Below are positions 49,116 to 57,591 of a stretch of DNA of 64,000 bases, one piece after another; within the stretch, counting starts at the first letter, position 1, and every line of letters begins with the position of its first letter. The notes beneath the pieces were generated by a model. It had not been told where the DNA came from, made no database searches, and saw only the letters and a list, made by a program, of their open reading frames with translations. Position numbers and translations under genes: made by a program. Source of the DNA: PALSA-600 sp963842335 (GTDB lineage Bacteria > Actinomycetota > Thermoleophilia > Gaiellales > Gaiellaceae); the NCBI GenBank assembly GCA_963842335.1, contig CAWJGF010000003.1, positions 1 to 64,000 on the forward strand, written 5' to 3'.

Positions 49116-49138
49116 GCCGCGATCCTACGGTGCCGCGA

Positions 49139-49441
49139 TCAGAAGATCTTCTGGAGCTTCATGGCTGCGCCAATGTCGCCCTTGATCTTCAGCTTGCCGG
49201 TCATGTACGCCGTGGTCGCGTTCTGTTCCCCGGCGACGATCCTCTCGAACGTCTCGCCCGACGTGCTGATGGTCGCGTCGGCGTCTCCGGGGCCCTCCGT
49301 GACGTTGATCTTGCCGTCGGCGATGGCGACGAGCCATTGCCCCTCGCCCTCGATGTCGAAGAGGTACGAGTTCGTCATGCCCGCGAGCTTCGCCTCGTCG
49401 CCGCGTGACGCGAGAGCGTCGAAGAAGTCCTTGGCTGCCAC
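49139..49441 (-). CDS. SCP2 sterol-binding domain protein
   Basis: 100 aa from a GTG at 49441. A single SCP2 fold: NSYLFDIEGEGQWLVAIADG, KINVTEGPGDADATISTSGE, TFERIVAGEQNATTAYMTGK and LKIKGDIGAAMKLQKIF. The final block G-K-L-K-I-x-G-D-x-x-x-A-x-K-L is characteristic. These domains hold lipids or acyl chains in the cytosol. Standalone SCP2 proteins are frequent in actinobacteria next to lipid metabolism; here an acyl-CoA dehydrogenase lies 2 kb away. It is 24 bp downstream in position from the subtilase start and on the same strand. Confidence 0.85.
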   Translation of the reverse strand: MAAKDFFDALASRGDEAKLAGMTNSYLFDIEGEGQWLVAIADGKINVTEGPGDADATISTSGETFERIVAGEQNATTAYMTGKLKIKGDIGAAMKLQKIF

Positions 49442-49505
49442 CGGTTCATGCTCCTTGATCGAGGACTGAGTCGAAGGAACCTACCGGAGACAAGGGCCGT
49501 TCAAG

Positions 49506-49538
49506 ACATGTCTCGGGGACTGTCCCCCAGACATGTCC
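49506..49538. repeat. Long imperfect palindrome (REP-like hairpin)
   Basis: GACATGTCT (49506-49514) pairs with AGACATGTC (49530-49538). Inside, after one C/C mismatch, GGGG pairs with CCCC around a five-base loop. The stem has 13 pairs. It lies in the gap between the SCP2 start and the end of a small coiled-coil gene on the same strand, so it could terminate the latter or be a dispersed repeat. It differs in sequence from the pair at 569-669. Confidence 0.6.
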
Positions 49539-49546
49539 GGTTTGGA

Positions 49547-49801
49547 CTACGCCGTGCGGGCGGCCGGGAGGTGGCGTTCGATCAGGAGCCGCGAGAGGTC
49601 GTTCTGGGCGGCGGCGAGACGGCGACGGTTCTCCTCCAGCTCGCCTGCTGCCGCGCCGGCGGCGCGAAGATCCTGACGCTCGACGACGATCCGGCCGATC
49701 TCTGCCGTCAGCGTCTCGACCGTGTGCTGGACCGGACTGAAATCGTGGGCCGCAGACATGACCGCATCGTCATCGGCATGGCGGACGGAGTTCATGAGCA
49801 C
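49547..49801 (-). CDS. Short coiled-coil protein, unknown function
   Basis: 84 aa from the start at 49801, or 70 aa from the ATG at 49759 (MSAAHDFSPVQHTVETLTAE). The sequence is almost all helix with heptads: IGRIVVERQDLRAAGAAAGE, LEENRRRLAAAQNDLSRLLI, ending ERHLPAARTA. It is likely a small coiled-coil dimer. No family is recognised. It is divergent from the aminopeptidase gene by about 55-100 bp. A palindrome lies right after its stop. Confidence 0.55.
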   Translation of the reverse strand: MLMNSVRHADDDAVMSAAHDFSPVQHTVETLTAEIGRIVVERQDLRAAGAAAGELEENRRRLAAAQNDLSRLLIERHLPAARTA

Positions 49802-49856
49802 GGAGTGTGGTTTTCGTCACGAGGGTGCGAATTCCTCGGTAGGATCGCGCCTCGGT

Positions 49857-51221
49857 ATGCGGGTCGAGATCAGGGGGCAGGCAAGCTCCGACGTGCGCGC
49901 CCAGGCCGATCGTGGTCTCCGGGCGGGCGAGGTGCGCCGCGACGGGCACAACCTGCGCGTTGGCCTCGCACCGGCGGGAGACGCAGACGCGCTTCGCACG
50001 GCCGCGGCAGCCGCGGCGCGGTCGTTGCGCAGCTCGGGCGGCGCGATCGCGTGGACGCTCGACGGGACTGACGAGCCGAGCTCCGAGAAACTGAGCGCCG
50101 AGGAGCAGGCACGCGCCCTCGTCGAAGGAACGAGCTACGGCGCCTACGACCCAGGTCTGTACCAGCGCGGCTACGCCGACCGGCCCGAGCTCGTCCTCGC
50201 GCTCGATGTGCCCGAGGAGCTCCGTCCGGTCGTCGAGCGCCAGGCCACGATCATGCGCCACCTCGACGCGGCGCGCGACCTCGCCAACCGGTCGCCGAAC
50301 GACCTGACGCCACCCGCGCTCGCCGCCCACGCGCGGAGCCTGGCCGGCGGCAGCCTGACGGTCGAGGCGTACGGGCGCGACTGGATCGTGGAGCAGGGCA
50401 TGGGCGCGTTCGCCGCCGTCGCCCGGTCGAGTGCCGAGGACCCCCAGCTGATCGTCCTGCGCTACGAGCCTCCTGCGGCCCGTCCGGACGTCACGCTCGG
50501 CCTCGTCGGCAAGGCGATCACCTTCGACTCGGGCGGGATCTCACTGAAGCCGCCGCTGCGCATGCAGGACATGAAGGGCGACATGGCGGGCGGCGCCGCC
50601 GTCATCTCCGCCGTCGCCGCGATCGCCGAGCTCGAGCTGCCGGTTCGCGTGCTGGCGGTCGTCGCCGCGACCGAGAACGTCCAGGGCGGCAATGCGTTCA
50701 AGCCGGGCGACATCCTGCGTGCGTCGAACGGCAAGACGATCGAGATCATCAATACCGATGCCGAAGGACGGCTCATCCTCGCGGACGCGCTGCACTACGC
50801 GCGCTCGAACGGCGCCACGCACCTGATCGACTTCGCCACGCTCACCGGCGCAATGGTCGTGGCGCTCGGCGATCTCTATGCAGGCTGGTTCGCAAACGAC
50901 GACGAGTGGGCGGCGCGGATCGACCAGGCGGCGGCCGTCAGCGGCGACCTGGCCTGGCGCTTCCCGCTGCACCCCCGGTACCGGCGCTACATCGACTCCG
51001 ACTTCGCTGACATGAAGAATGGGTCAGTGCTCCGTGAAGGCGGAGCCATCCTCGCCGCAGAGTTCCTGCGCGAGTTCGCCGGTGAAGGCCCGTGGGCCCA
51101 TGTCGACATCGCGGGGCCGGCATTCATCAAGCGCCGGCGCCCGGACTACGCACTCGACCAGGGCGGCACGGGTTACGGCGTGCGACTGATCGTCGAGCTC
51201 GCTGCAAGCTTCGCACCGTGA
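49857..51221 (+). CDS. pepA: Leucyl aminopeptidase, family M17
   Basis: 454 aa from the ATG at 49857; the frame upstream has no domain content. N-terminal macro-like domain, then the catalytic domain: LANRSPNDLTPPALAAHARS, GLVGKAITFDSGGISLKPPL (metal Lys, Asp), MKGDMAGGAAVISAVAAIAE (Asp) and IINTDAEGRLILADALHYAR (Asp, Glu, Arg). It removes N-terminal residues from peptides in the cytosol using two metal ions and forms hexamers. Its TGA overlaps the GTG of the acyl-CoA dehydrogenase gene. Confidence 0.92.
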   Translation: MRVEIRGQASSDVRAQADRGLRAGEVRRDGHNLRVGLAPAGDADALRTAAAAAARSLRSSGGAIAWTLDGTDEPSSEKLSAEEQARALVEGTSYGAYDPGLYQRGYADRPELVLALDVPEELRPVVERQATIMRHLDAARDLANRSPNDLTPPALAAHARSLAGGSLTVEAYGRDWIVEQGMGAFAAVARSSAEDPQLIVLRYEPPAARPDVTLGLVGKAITFDSGGISLKPPLRMQDMKGDMAGGAAVISAVAAIAELELPVRVLAVVAATENVQGGNAFKPGDILRASNGKTIEIINTDAEGRLILADALHYARSNGATHLIDFATLTGAMVVALGDLYAGWFANDDEWAARIDQAAAVSGDLAWRFPLHPRYRRYIDSDFADMKNGSVLREGGAILAAEFLREFAGEGPWAHVDIAGPAFIKRRRPDYALDQGGTGYGVRLIVELAASFAP

Positions 51222-52351
51222 ACTTCGACCTCGACCCAGAGCACGAGCTGATCCGCGACACGGTTCGCCGGTTCGCACTCGAGCGAATTGCCCCCGTCGC
51301 GGAGGAGCTCGACCGGGAGAAGCGCTTCCCCTACGAGTTGACGGCCGAGCTCGCGGAGCTCGGCCTGATGGGCATGACGATCCCGGAGGACTACGGCGGC
51401 GCCGGCAGCGACACGCTCTCGTACGCGATCGTCGTCGAGGAACTGACGCGCATCGATTCATCGGTCGCGATCACCGTCGCTGCGCATCATTCGCTCGGCA
51501 CGCTGCCGATTTACTACTTCGGTACCGAAGAGCAGAAGCGGGAATGGCTGCCCGAGCTCGCCTCGGGCAAGAAACTCGCCGCGTTCGGACTGACCGAGGC
51601 GAGTGCCGGCTCCGACGCCGGGGCGACCCGGACGACTGCGCGGCTCGAGGGGGACGAGTGGGTGATCGACGGCTCGAAGATGTTCATCACGAACGCCGGC
51701 ACCGACATCACAACGTGCGTGACGATCACCGCGCTCACCGGCGACGGTGAGATCTCGAACATCATCGTTCCGAACGGAGCCCCCGGGTACGTGATCTCGG
51801 AGCCGATGCAGAAGCTCGGTTGGCGCGCGTCCGACACCCGCGAGTTGTCCTTCCAAGGCGTACGTGTCCCTGAGGGGAACCTGCTCGGGCCACGGGGTGA
51901 GGGCTTCCAACAATTTCTGACGATCCTCGACGGCGGACGCATCTCGGTCGCGGCGATGGGAGTCGGGCTCGCGCAGGGCTGCTATGACCTCGCGCTTGCG
52001 TACGCGCAGGAGCGCGAACAGTTCGGCAAGCCGATCGCGAAGTTCCAGGCAGTGCAGGAAAAGCTCGTCGACATGGCGACCGAGATCGAGGCCGCGCGTA
52101 ACCTCGTGTGGAAGGCAGCCTGGGAAAAGGACCAGGGCCGCGACTTCGCGAAGACCGCCGCTATGGCCAAGCTCTTCTCGGGCGAGTTGTCTCATCGGGC
52201 AGCAAACTGGAGCCTGCAGATCCACGGCGGCTACGGTTTCATGGACGAGTACCCGATTTCGCGGCTCTACCGCGACCAGAAGATCCTGGAGATCGGCGAG
52301 GGAACGAATGAAGTGCAAAGGATGGTCATCGCTCGCCATCTCGGCCTGTAG
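51218..52351 (+). CDS. Acyl-CoA dehydrogenase
   Basis: 377 aa from the GTG at 51218, overlapping the pepA stop (GTGA). Marks in order: LGLMGMTIPEDYGGAGSDTL, AAFGLTEASAGSDAGATRTT, WVIDGSKMFITNAGTDITTC, VPEGNLLGPRGEGFQQFLTI, YAQEREQFGKPIAKFQAVQE, and IHGGYGFMDEYPISRLYRDQ followed by KILEIGEGTNEVQRMVIARH. The catalytic Glu is the one in EIGEGTNE, the position used by short/medium-chain and branched-chain enzymes other than isovaleryl-CoA dehydrogenase. FAD enzyme, first step of beta-oxidation; donor is ETF. Exact chain specificity is unclear. Confidence 0.9.
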   Translation: MNFDLDPEHELIRDTVRRFALERIAPVAEELDREKRFPYELTAELAELGLMGMTIPEDYGGAGSDTLSYAIVVEELTRIDSSVAITVAAHHSLGTLPIYYFGTEEQKREWLPELASGKKLAAFGLTEASAGSDAGATRTTARLEGDEWVIDGSKMFITNAGTDITTCVTITALTGDGEISNIIVPNGAPGYVISEPMQKLGWRASDTRELSFQGVRVPEGNLLGPRGEGFQQFLTILDGGRISVAAMGVGLAQGCYDLALAYAQEREQFGKPIAKFQAVQEKLVDMATEIEAARNLVWKAAWEKDQGRDFAKTAAMAKLFSGELSHRAANWSLQIHGGYGFMDEYPISRLYRDQKILEIGEGTNEVQRMVIARHLGL

Positions 52352-52865
52352 CGCTGCCTCTGCCGCGCTACTCCTCGCGGCGCCCGCGTTCGCCCATCTC
52401 TCGATCGTCCCACCAAACGTCGTCCAGGGCCAACTGGTCGACCTCGAGTTCTCCGTACCGAACGAGGACGACCCGTATGGCCTCACCCACGTGACCCTCG
52501 GCATTCCGCAAGCGTTCGACCTCGACGACGCGGAGGCGAAAACCGGCTGGTCTCAGTCTCGAACGGGTCAGGCTGTGACCTGGTCGGGCGGCAATATCCC
52601 GAAGGGTCAATTCGCGCGGTTCGGCATCCGCGGCACGGCGCCGAACCGCCCGGAGACCGTGCTCTTCAACGTGCTCATCGGCGATCGCACCGGCAAGTCG
52701 ATCACCTACCGCGTCGCACTCGGCGTCGAGGCGCACGCGCCGCACGACGCCGGCGCGCGCTCGCTCGCCAAGGCAGCCCTCATCGCAGCGATTGCAGCTG
52801 CGGCAATCGCGCTCGCAGCGGGATTCGTCGGTCTCTACGTCTGGCTCCGCCCGCCGCTGCGGTAA
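52308..52865 (+). CDS. YcnI-like (DUF1775) copper-binding membrane protein
   Basis: 185 aa from the ATG at 52308, which has GAGGGAACGA before it. It starts inside the acyl-CoA dehydrogenase gene, overlapping it by 44 bp in another frame. Signal peptide: LAISACSAASAALLLAAPAF then A-H. After cleavage the mature protein would begin with His (HLSIVPPNVVQGQLVDLEFS), the histidine-brace end typical of YcnI domains. LTHVTLGIPQAFDLDDAEAK and TGWSQSRTGQAVTWSGGNIP follow. A C-terminal helix, AALIAAIAAAAIALAAGFVG, anchors it. YcnI binds copper; no CopC/CopD gene is near. Confidence 0.85.
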   Translation: MKCKGWSSLAISACSAASAALLLAAPAFAHLSIVPPNVVQGQLVDLEFSVPNEDDPYGLTHVTLGIPQAFDLDDAEAKTGWSQSRTGQAVTWSGGNIPKGQFARFGIRGTAPNRPETVLFNVLIGDRTGKSITYRVALGVEAHAPHDAGARSLAKAALIAAIAAAAIALAAGFVGLYVWLRPPLR

Positions 52866-52898
52866 AAGCCGCCTGAGCGGCTGTTATCTTCAGAGGTC

Positions 52899-54215
52899 GT
52901 GCTGCTCTTTCAGCAGTTCGTGGACGATGGGCTCGGCTGCGCGTCGTACCTCGTCGGTGACGATGAGGCGGGAGTGGCAGTTGTCGTCGACCCGGCGTTC
53001 GCGATCGAGCAGTACCTCGACGCTGCAGAGAGGGCCGGGGTGCGACTCGAACGCGTGCTGGAGACGCACACGCACGCCGACCACGTCTCGGGCCACGGTC
53101 GCCTCGCCCTCGAGCACGGTGTGGGCGTTTCCGTTCACGAGCTCGCCGACGCGCAGTTCGCTCACGAGGCCATCGTCGACGGGCAGGTGCTCGAAGTCGG
53201 CTCGACCCGGATCCGTGTCTTGCACACCCCCGGTCACCGTCCCGAGCACTGCACGTTCGTGGTCGACGAGCGAATCGCTCTGACCGGCGACTCGATGTTC
53301 GTCGGCGACGCAGCTCGCCCCGACCTGGCGGTCGACGCGCGCGAGGGGGCCGAGGATCTCTTCCGCTCCCTTGCCCGTCTCGCGGAGCTGCCCGAGGACG
53401 TCGAGGTGTACCCGGGCCATGTCGCGGGATCGCTCTGCGGCGCCAACATGAGCGCTGCCCGATCGTCGACGATCGGCAACGAGCGCGCCACGAACCACGC
53501 TCTCGAGTTCCGCGACATCCAGGAGTTCGTGCTCGTCTCGGCATCCGTGTCGACGCCGCGCCCGCCGACCACAGAACGAGTGGTCGCGCTGAATCGCGGG
53601 CCTTGGGTCGCGCGCCCCGACGACCCGACCGAGCTGGCCGACCCGGGCGACGCGACCGTGCTCGACGTGCGGCCGTTCACCGACTACGCGGACGGTCACA
53701 TACCCGGGGCGATCAGTGTCTCGGTCTGCGGCTCGTCGTTCGGGACGAAGGCGGCCTTTGTGCTCGTCCCGAACGAGCGCGTCGTGTTGCACGCTCGCTC
53801 GAGGGAGGAGGCGCTCGAGGCTGTCGCCGAGCTTTGGGCCGTCGGCGTTCAGGAGCTTGCGGGCTACGTAGTCCGCTCGCCCGCGACGGAGACGCTTGGC
53901 ACCGTCGACGTCTCGGAGTTGAAAGCGCTGCTCGACGCGAATGAGGTCCAGGTTGTCGACGTGCGCGAGACGACCGAGCGCGACAGCGGCTACATCCCCG
54001 GTTCTCGCAACATCCCGTATCGGCTCTTGCGAAAGCTTGGCTGCGGCGCGCTCGACCACTCGAAGCCCGTGGTGACGATCTGCGAATCCGGCCCGCGAGC
54101 GGAGATCGCCGCGTCGCTACTGAAGCGTGAGGGCTTCGACGCCCGCGCGGTCACCCCCGGCGGCATCGAGGACTTCGCCGGCGACACGGTGTCATTCCGG
54201 CGCTGCGGCGCCTAG
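52899..54215 (+). CDS. MBL-fold hydrolase fused to two rhodanese domains (persulfide dioxygenase-like)
   Basis: 438 aa. Residues 1-225 are a metallo-beta-lactamase fold: LETHTHADHVSGHGRLALEH (H-x-H-x-D-H), VLHTPGHRPEHCTFVVDERI, ALTGDSMFVGDAARPDLAVD and VYPGHVAGSLCGANMSAARS. This is the ETHE1/BlhA persulfide-dioxygenase type. Residues 235-330 are a rhodanese with no active Cys (VVLHARSREEALEAVAEL). Residues 335-435 form a second rhodanese with the active loop VTICESGPRAEIAASLLKRE. Order and length match CstB-like proteins that oxidise persulfides to sulfite/thiosulfate. Only one rhodanese can be catalytic. Confidence 0.88.
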   Translation: MLLFQQFVDDGLGCASYLVGDDEAGVAVVVDPAFAIEQYLDAAERAGVRLERVLETHTHADHVSGHGRLALEHGVGVSVHELADAQFAHEAIVDGQVLEVGSTRIRVLHTPGHRPEHCTFVVDERIALTGDSMFVGDAARPDLAVDAREGAEDLFRSLARLAELPEDVEVYPGHVAGSLCGANMSAARSSTIGNERATNHALEFRDIQEFVLVSASVSTPRPPTTERVVALNRGPWVARPDDPTELADPGDATVLDVRPFTDYADGHIPGAISVSVCGSSFGTKAAFVLVPNERVVLHARSREEALEAVAELWAVGVQELAGYVVRSPATETLGTVDVSELKALLDANEVQVVDVRETTERDSGYIPGSRNIPYRLLRKLGCGALDHSKPVVTICESGPRAEIAASLLKREGFDARAVTPGGIEDFAGDTVSFRRCGA

Positions 54216-54224
54216 CCACTTAGA

Positions 54225-55409
54225 TCAGCGCAGGCGCTCGAGCAGGTAGCCGCGTTCCGTGAGCGCCGCACAGAGCTGCAGGCAATGCGGTTCGTCCCGC
54301 GTGACGATCGTCAGCTCGATGCCCGTCTCCGCGACATGGATCGCCATGCCCTCACGCTGGTGGTCGACCGAGAGGACGTTCCCACGCTCCGCCGCGACGA
54401 GCTCCAGGAGCTCGGCGAGAGAGCCGGGCCGGTCGGGTATCCGCGTGCGCACGATCAGATACCGGCCGGCGTGGGTGAGCCCGTGCCGCATCACCGAGAT
54501 GAGCATGGTCGGATCGATGTTGCCGCCGGAGAGCAGCGCGCAGACGCCCCCACTTCCACCGACCTTGCCGTTCAGGAGTGCGGCAACGGAAGCCGCTCCC
54601 GCGCCCTCGACGACGAGCTTCGCCCTCTCGAGCAGCAGCGTGATCGCGTCGGCGATCTCCTCGTCCTCGACATGCACGAGGTCGTCGAGCAGGTTCTCGA
54701 GGATCGACATGGTGAGCTCGCCCGGATGCTTGACGTGGATGCCGTCAGCGATCGTGCCGCCGCCGCCCTTGCCGGCCTGGACGCCGACGAGCCGGACTCC
54801 GGGCCGGGTCGCGCGCAGGCCGATCGCGATCCCGGCCGCCAGACCGCCGCCGCCAACCGGGACGATGAAGGTCTCCGCGTCGGGCAGATCGGCAGCGAGC
54901 TCGAGACCGATTGTTCCCTGGCCCGCAATCACGGCGCCATCCTCGAATGCGTGCACGAACGTCGCGCCGGTCTCTTCGGCCTGGGTAAGCGCCTCGGCGA
55001 GCGCCTCGTCGAACCCGGCGCCCGCGAGCACCGTCTCGCCGCCGTAGTTCCGCGTAGCATCGACCTTCGCCATCGGCGCGTCCTGCGGCATGTAGACGGT
55101 CGCGGTGATGCCGAACTCACGGGCTGCGCGGGCGACCGCCTGGCCATGGTTTCCCGCACTGGCAGCGACCACGCCCGCAGCGCGTTCGGCGTCAGTCAAG
55201 CCGGCGATCTTGTTGACAGCGCCGCGAATCTTGAACGAGCCGGTTCGCTGCAGGTTCTCCGCTTTCAGCCAGGTGGGCCGGCCGGTGCGCCGTGCGAGCG
55301 ACTCGGACGCGTAGACGGGCGTTGCATGGACGTGCCCGGTGATGCGCTCTCGCGCCGCCTCGAGGTCGGCGAGCGTCGGGACGAACTTCGTCGAGGTCTC
55401 AAGGCTCAA
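54225..55409 (-). CDS. ilvA: Threonine ammonia-lyase with ACT domain
   Basis: About 394 aa from a TTG at 55409 that overlaps the meaB stop by 11 bp; a GTG at 55436 would add nine residues. PLP lysine in LQRTGSFKIRGAVNKIAGLT, ASAGNHGQAVARAAREFGIT, the phosphate loop VPVGGGGLAAGIAIGLRATR and VEGAGAASVAALLNGKVGGS. A C-terminal ACT domain of about 75 aa is RYLIVRTRIPDRPGSLAELL and ERGNVLSVDHQREGMAIHVA. It makes 2-oxobutanoate and ammonia from threonine. The single ACT domain and short length suit the shorter ilvA/tdcB form. Linkage to MeaB fits propionate metabolism from 2-oxobutanoate. Confidence 0.9.
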   Translation of the reverse strand: MSLETSTKFVPTLADLEAARERITGHVHATPVYASESLARRTGRPTWLKAENLQRTGSFKIRGAVNKIAGLTDAERAAGVVAASAGNHGQAVARAAREFGITATVYMPQDAPMAKVDATRNYGGETVLAGAGFDEALAEALTQAEETGATFVHAFEDGAVIAGQGTIGLELAADLPDAETFIVPVGGGGLAAGIAIGLRATRPGVRLVGVQAGKGGGGTIADGIHVKHPGELTMSILENLLDDLVHVEDEEIADAITLLLERAKLVVEGAGAASVAALLNGKVGGSGGVCALLSGGNIDPTMLISVMRHGLTHAGRYLIVRTRIPDRPGSLAELLELVAAERGNVLSVDHQREGMAIHVAETGIELTIVTRDEPHCLQLCAALTERGYLLERLR

Positions 55410-56370
55410 TGTGGAACACCTTCTCCAGGATCTCACGAACCGCAGTCAGCGGATCGAGCCGCCGTAGCTGCACCTCGTTCAGCAGCCGCAGCAGCTCGTC
55501 GTCTTCGCGAACCGTCTCTTCGAGATGCCGGCGCGCGCGTGCCGAGGCGACGGCGAACACTTCGTGCGCGAGGTTGCGCCGACGGCGGGCCTCGAGCTCA
55601 CCGTCCGACTCCAGCCAGGCGCGATGCTCCTCGATCTTCTCCCACAACGTCTCGACTCCCTCACCACGCATCGCTTCGGTGAGAACGATCGGAGGCTTCC
55701 AGCCCTCCCGCGGGCCGAGCGAAAGCACCTGTCGGACCTCGCTCATCATCGTCTTCGCCATCGGGTGATCCATCTTGTTGATCACGATCACGTCCGGGAT
55801 CTCCATGATTCCTGCCTTCAACGCCTGGATCGAATCGCCGGAGCCCGGCATCAGCGCCAGCACGACGGTATCGGCGATCGACAGCACACCGACCTCACTC
55901 TGTCCGGTGCCGACCGTCTCGAGGAACACGACGTCCTTGCCGGCGGCGTCGAGGACGAGCAGTGACTGCAAAGTCGTCTCGGCGAGCCCACCCGTGTGGC
56001 CGCGCGTGCCCATCGACCGGATGAACACATCGGGGTCGAGAAAGTGATCGGTGAGGCGAATGCGGTCACCGAGCAGCGCGCCCTCCGTGAACGGGCTCGA
56101 CGGGTCGACGGAGATGACGCCAACCGTCTTGCCGGCACCACGCACGAGGCCGATCAGCGCCGAGACGAGGCTCGACTTGCCGACACCGGGCGGGCCTGTC
56201 AGACCGACGGCGTACGCATGCCCGGTCTGCGGATAGACGTCCCTGACGACCTCTTCGGCGAGCGGGTCGCCATTCTCGACAAGCGTGATCGCCCGCGCGA
56301 GCGCACGCCGGTCGCCGGCGCGAACCGCCGCCGCGAGCGCCTCGCGGGTCCAGTCGCGGCGGCCGTTCAC
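55399..56370 (-). CDS. meaB: MeaB-type GTPase, methylmalonyl-CoA mutase chaperone
   Basis: 323 aa, ATG at 56370. Walker A VGLTGPPGVGKSSLVSALIG, DPSSPFTEGALLGDRIRLTD, HFLDPDVFIRSMGTRGHTGG, Walker B VVFLETVGTGQSEVGVLSIA and VIVINKMDHPMAKTMMSEVR (NKxD). It protects and reloads adenosylcobalamin-dependent methylmalonyl-CoA mutase. The mutase is not in the window. Order on the minus strand is hisC, MFS, meaB, ilvA, with overlaps at each junction except hisC/MFS (4 bp gap), so one transcript is probable. Confidence 0.93.
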   Translation of the reverse strand: MNGRRDWTREALAAAVRAGDRRALARAITLVENGDPLAEEVVRDVYPQTGHAYAVGLTGPPGVGKSSLVSALIGLVRGAGKTVGVISVDPSSPFTEGALLGDRIRLTDHFLDPDVFIRSMGTRGHTGGLAETTLQSLLVLDAAGKDVVFLETVGTGQSEVGVLSIADTVVLALMPGSGDSIQALKAGIMEIPDVIVINKMDHPMAKTMMSEVRQVLSLGPREGWKPPIVLTEAMRGEGVETLWEKIEEHRAWLESDGELEARRRRNLAHEVFAVASARARRHLEETVREDDELLRLLNEVQLRRLDPLTAVREILEKVFHIEP

Positions 56371-57587
56371 GCCGGCTCCTCGTCTCGAAGCATCCGCGCG
56401 GCCAGCGCGGCGCCGACGACGAGTGAGCCGGCGGCGATCGCGTAGACATCGCGCGCACCGAGCGCATCGGTGGCGGGGCCGGCGACAAGGAAGACGATGA
56501 GCATCATCAACGAGTTGACGCTGATGATGGCGGCCAGGGCGCGTCCGCGCACGGCGTCGGCCGCTCCGCGCTGCACGAGCGTGATGTTGACCACGACACC
56601 GATGCCGTTGCCGACGGTCGCGACTGCCATCGCAAGCGCCGCCAACCAGATGTCAGGTGATGCCGCCGTCGCCGCCATCCCGAGCGCCCACAGAAGCAAT
56701 GCGCGCGAGTACGCGGTGCGGACACCGAACCGGCGGACGACTCGGTTCGCGATGAGCGCGCCGCAGACGAGCCCGACCCCGCTCGCCGACCAGAGCAGGC
56801 CGAAGCCGAAGTCGCCGCTCGAGAGCGTTTGCTTCGCGAGAAAGATCTCCGCCAGGTTCGTCGACGCGATTGCGATCATCGCGATCGTCCAGACGACGAG
56901 CACGGTGAAGAGCGGCCGAGATCGCCGGACCGTCAGAAAGCCTTCGCGCAGCTCTGACCAGTGCCCGCGCCCCACCGAGCGCTCGGACTGCAGCAAACGC
57001 CCCGGGATGCCCGACACGAAGAGCGCGGAGAGGGCAAACGTGACCGCGTTGATCCAGTAGGCGAGGTCAGGGCCGGAGGCGGCGACGATCGCGCCGCCGA
57101 GCAGCGGCCCGAGCGCCGTCGAGCCCCACTCGACGAGCTGGAGGATCGCGTTCGCATCGGGCAGCTGGTCGTCCGAGACGAGGTTCGGGACCCCCGCCAG
57201 CACCGCCGGACGGAAGAACGCATTCCCGACGCCTGCGACGACCGCGAGCGCGACGATCGCGCCGGCGCTCCCGGCAAACGGGAGTGCGCAGAACACGGCC
57301 ATCCGGCCGACATCGGACGCGATCATCAGCCACTTGCGCGACAGGCGGTCGATGAGTGGTCCGAACAGCAGTCCGAGGGCGATCGACGGGATGAGGTTCG
57401 CGATCAGGAGCGCACCCACCCACCAGCCGGATTGGGTGCGGTCGTAGACGTCGACCTGGAGCGCGATCAGGGCGAGCCAGCTGCCGAGACCGGACGTCAG
57501 ATTCGCTGAGAAGAGCAGCCGGAAGCGCGGATTGCGCAGCACCGCGACGCGGTGGAGGCCGGGCACGGCGTGCACTTCCGTGGTCAC
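56367..57587 (-). CDS. MFS transporter
   Basis: About 406 aa from the GTG at 57587; a start at 57617 inside hisC is possible. Twelve helices: NPRFRLLFSANLTSGLGSWL, ALGLLFGPLIDRLSRKWLMI (A motif), GNAFFRPAVLAGVPNLVSDD, LLWSASGVGLVCGALIANRV and TVGNGIGVVVNITLVQRGAA. The R-x-x-x-L-L-F-S-A-N and L-x-x-L-A-L pattern puts it with the enterobactin-exporter (EntS)-like family. Substrate unknown. Stop overlaps the meaB start (ATGA). Confidence 0.87.
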   Translation of the reverse strand: MTTEVHAVPGLHRVAVLRNPRFRLLFSANLTSGLGSWLALIALQVDVYDRTQSGWWVGALLIANLIPSIALGLLFGPLIDRLSRKWLMIASDVGRMAVFCALPFAGSAGAIVALAVVAGVGNAFFRPAVLAGVPNLVSDDQLPDANAILQLVEWGSTALGPLLGGAIVAASGPDLAYWINAVTFALSALFVSGIPGRLLQSERSVGRGHWSELREGFLTVRRSRPLFTVLVVWTIAMIAIASTNLAEIFLAKQTLSSGDFGFGLLWSASGVGLVCGALIANRVVRRFGVRTAYSRALLLWALGMAATAASPDIWLAALAMAVATVGNGIGVVVNITLVQRGAADAVRGRALAAIISVNSLMMLIVFLVAGPATDALGARDVYAIAAGSLVVGAALAARMLRDEEPA

Positions 57588-57591
57588 ACGG

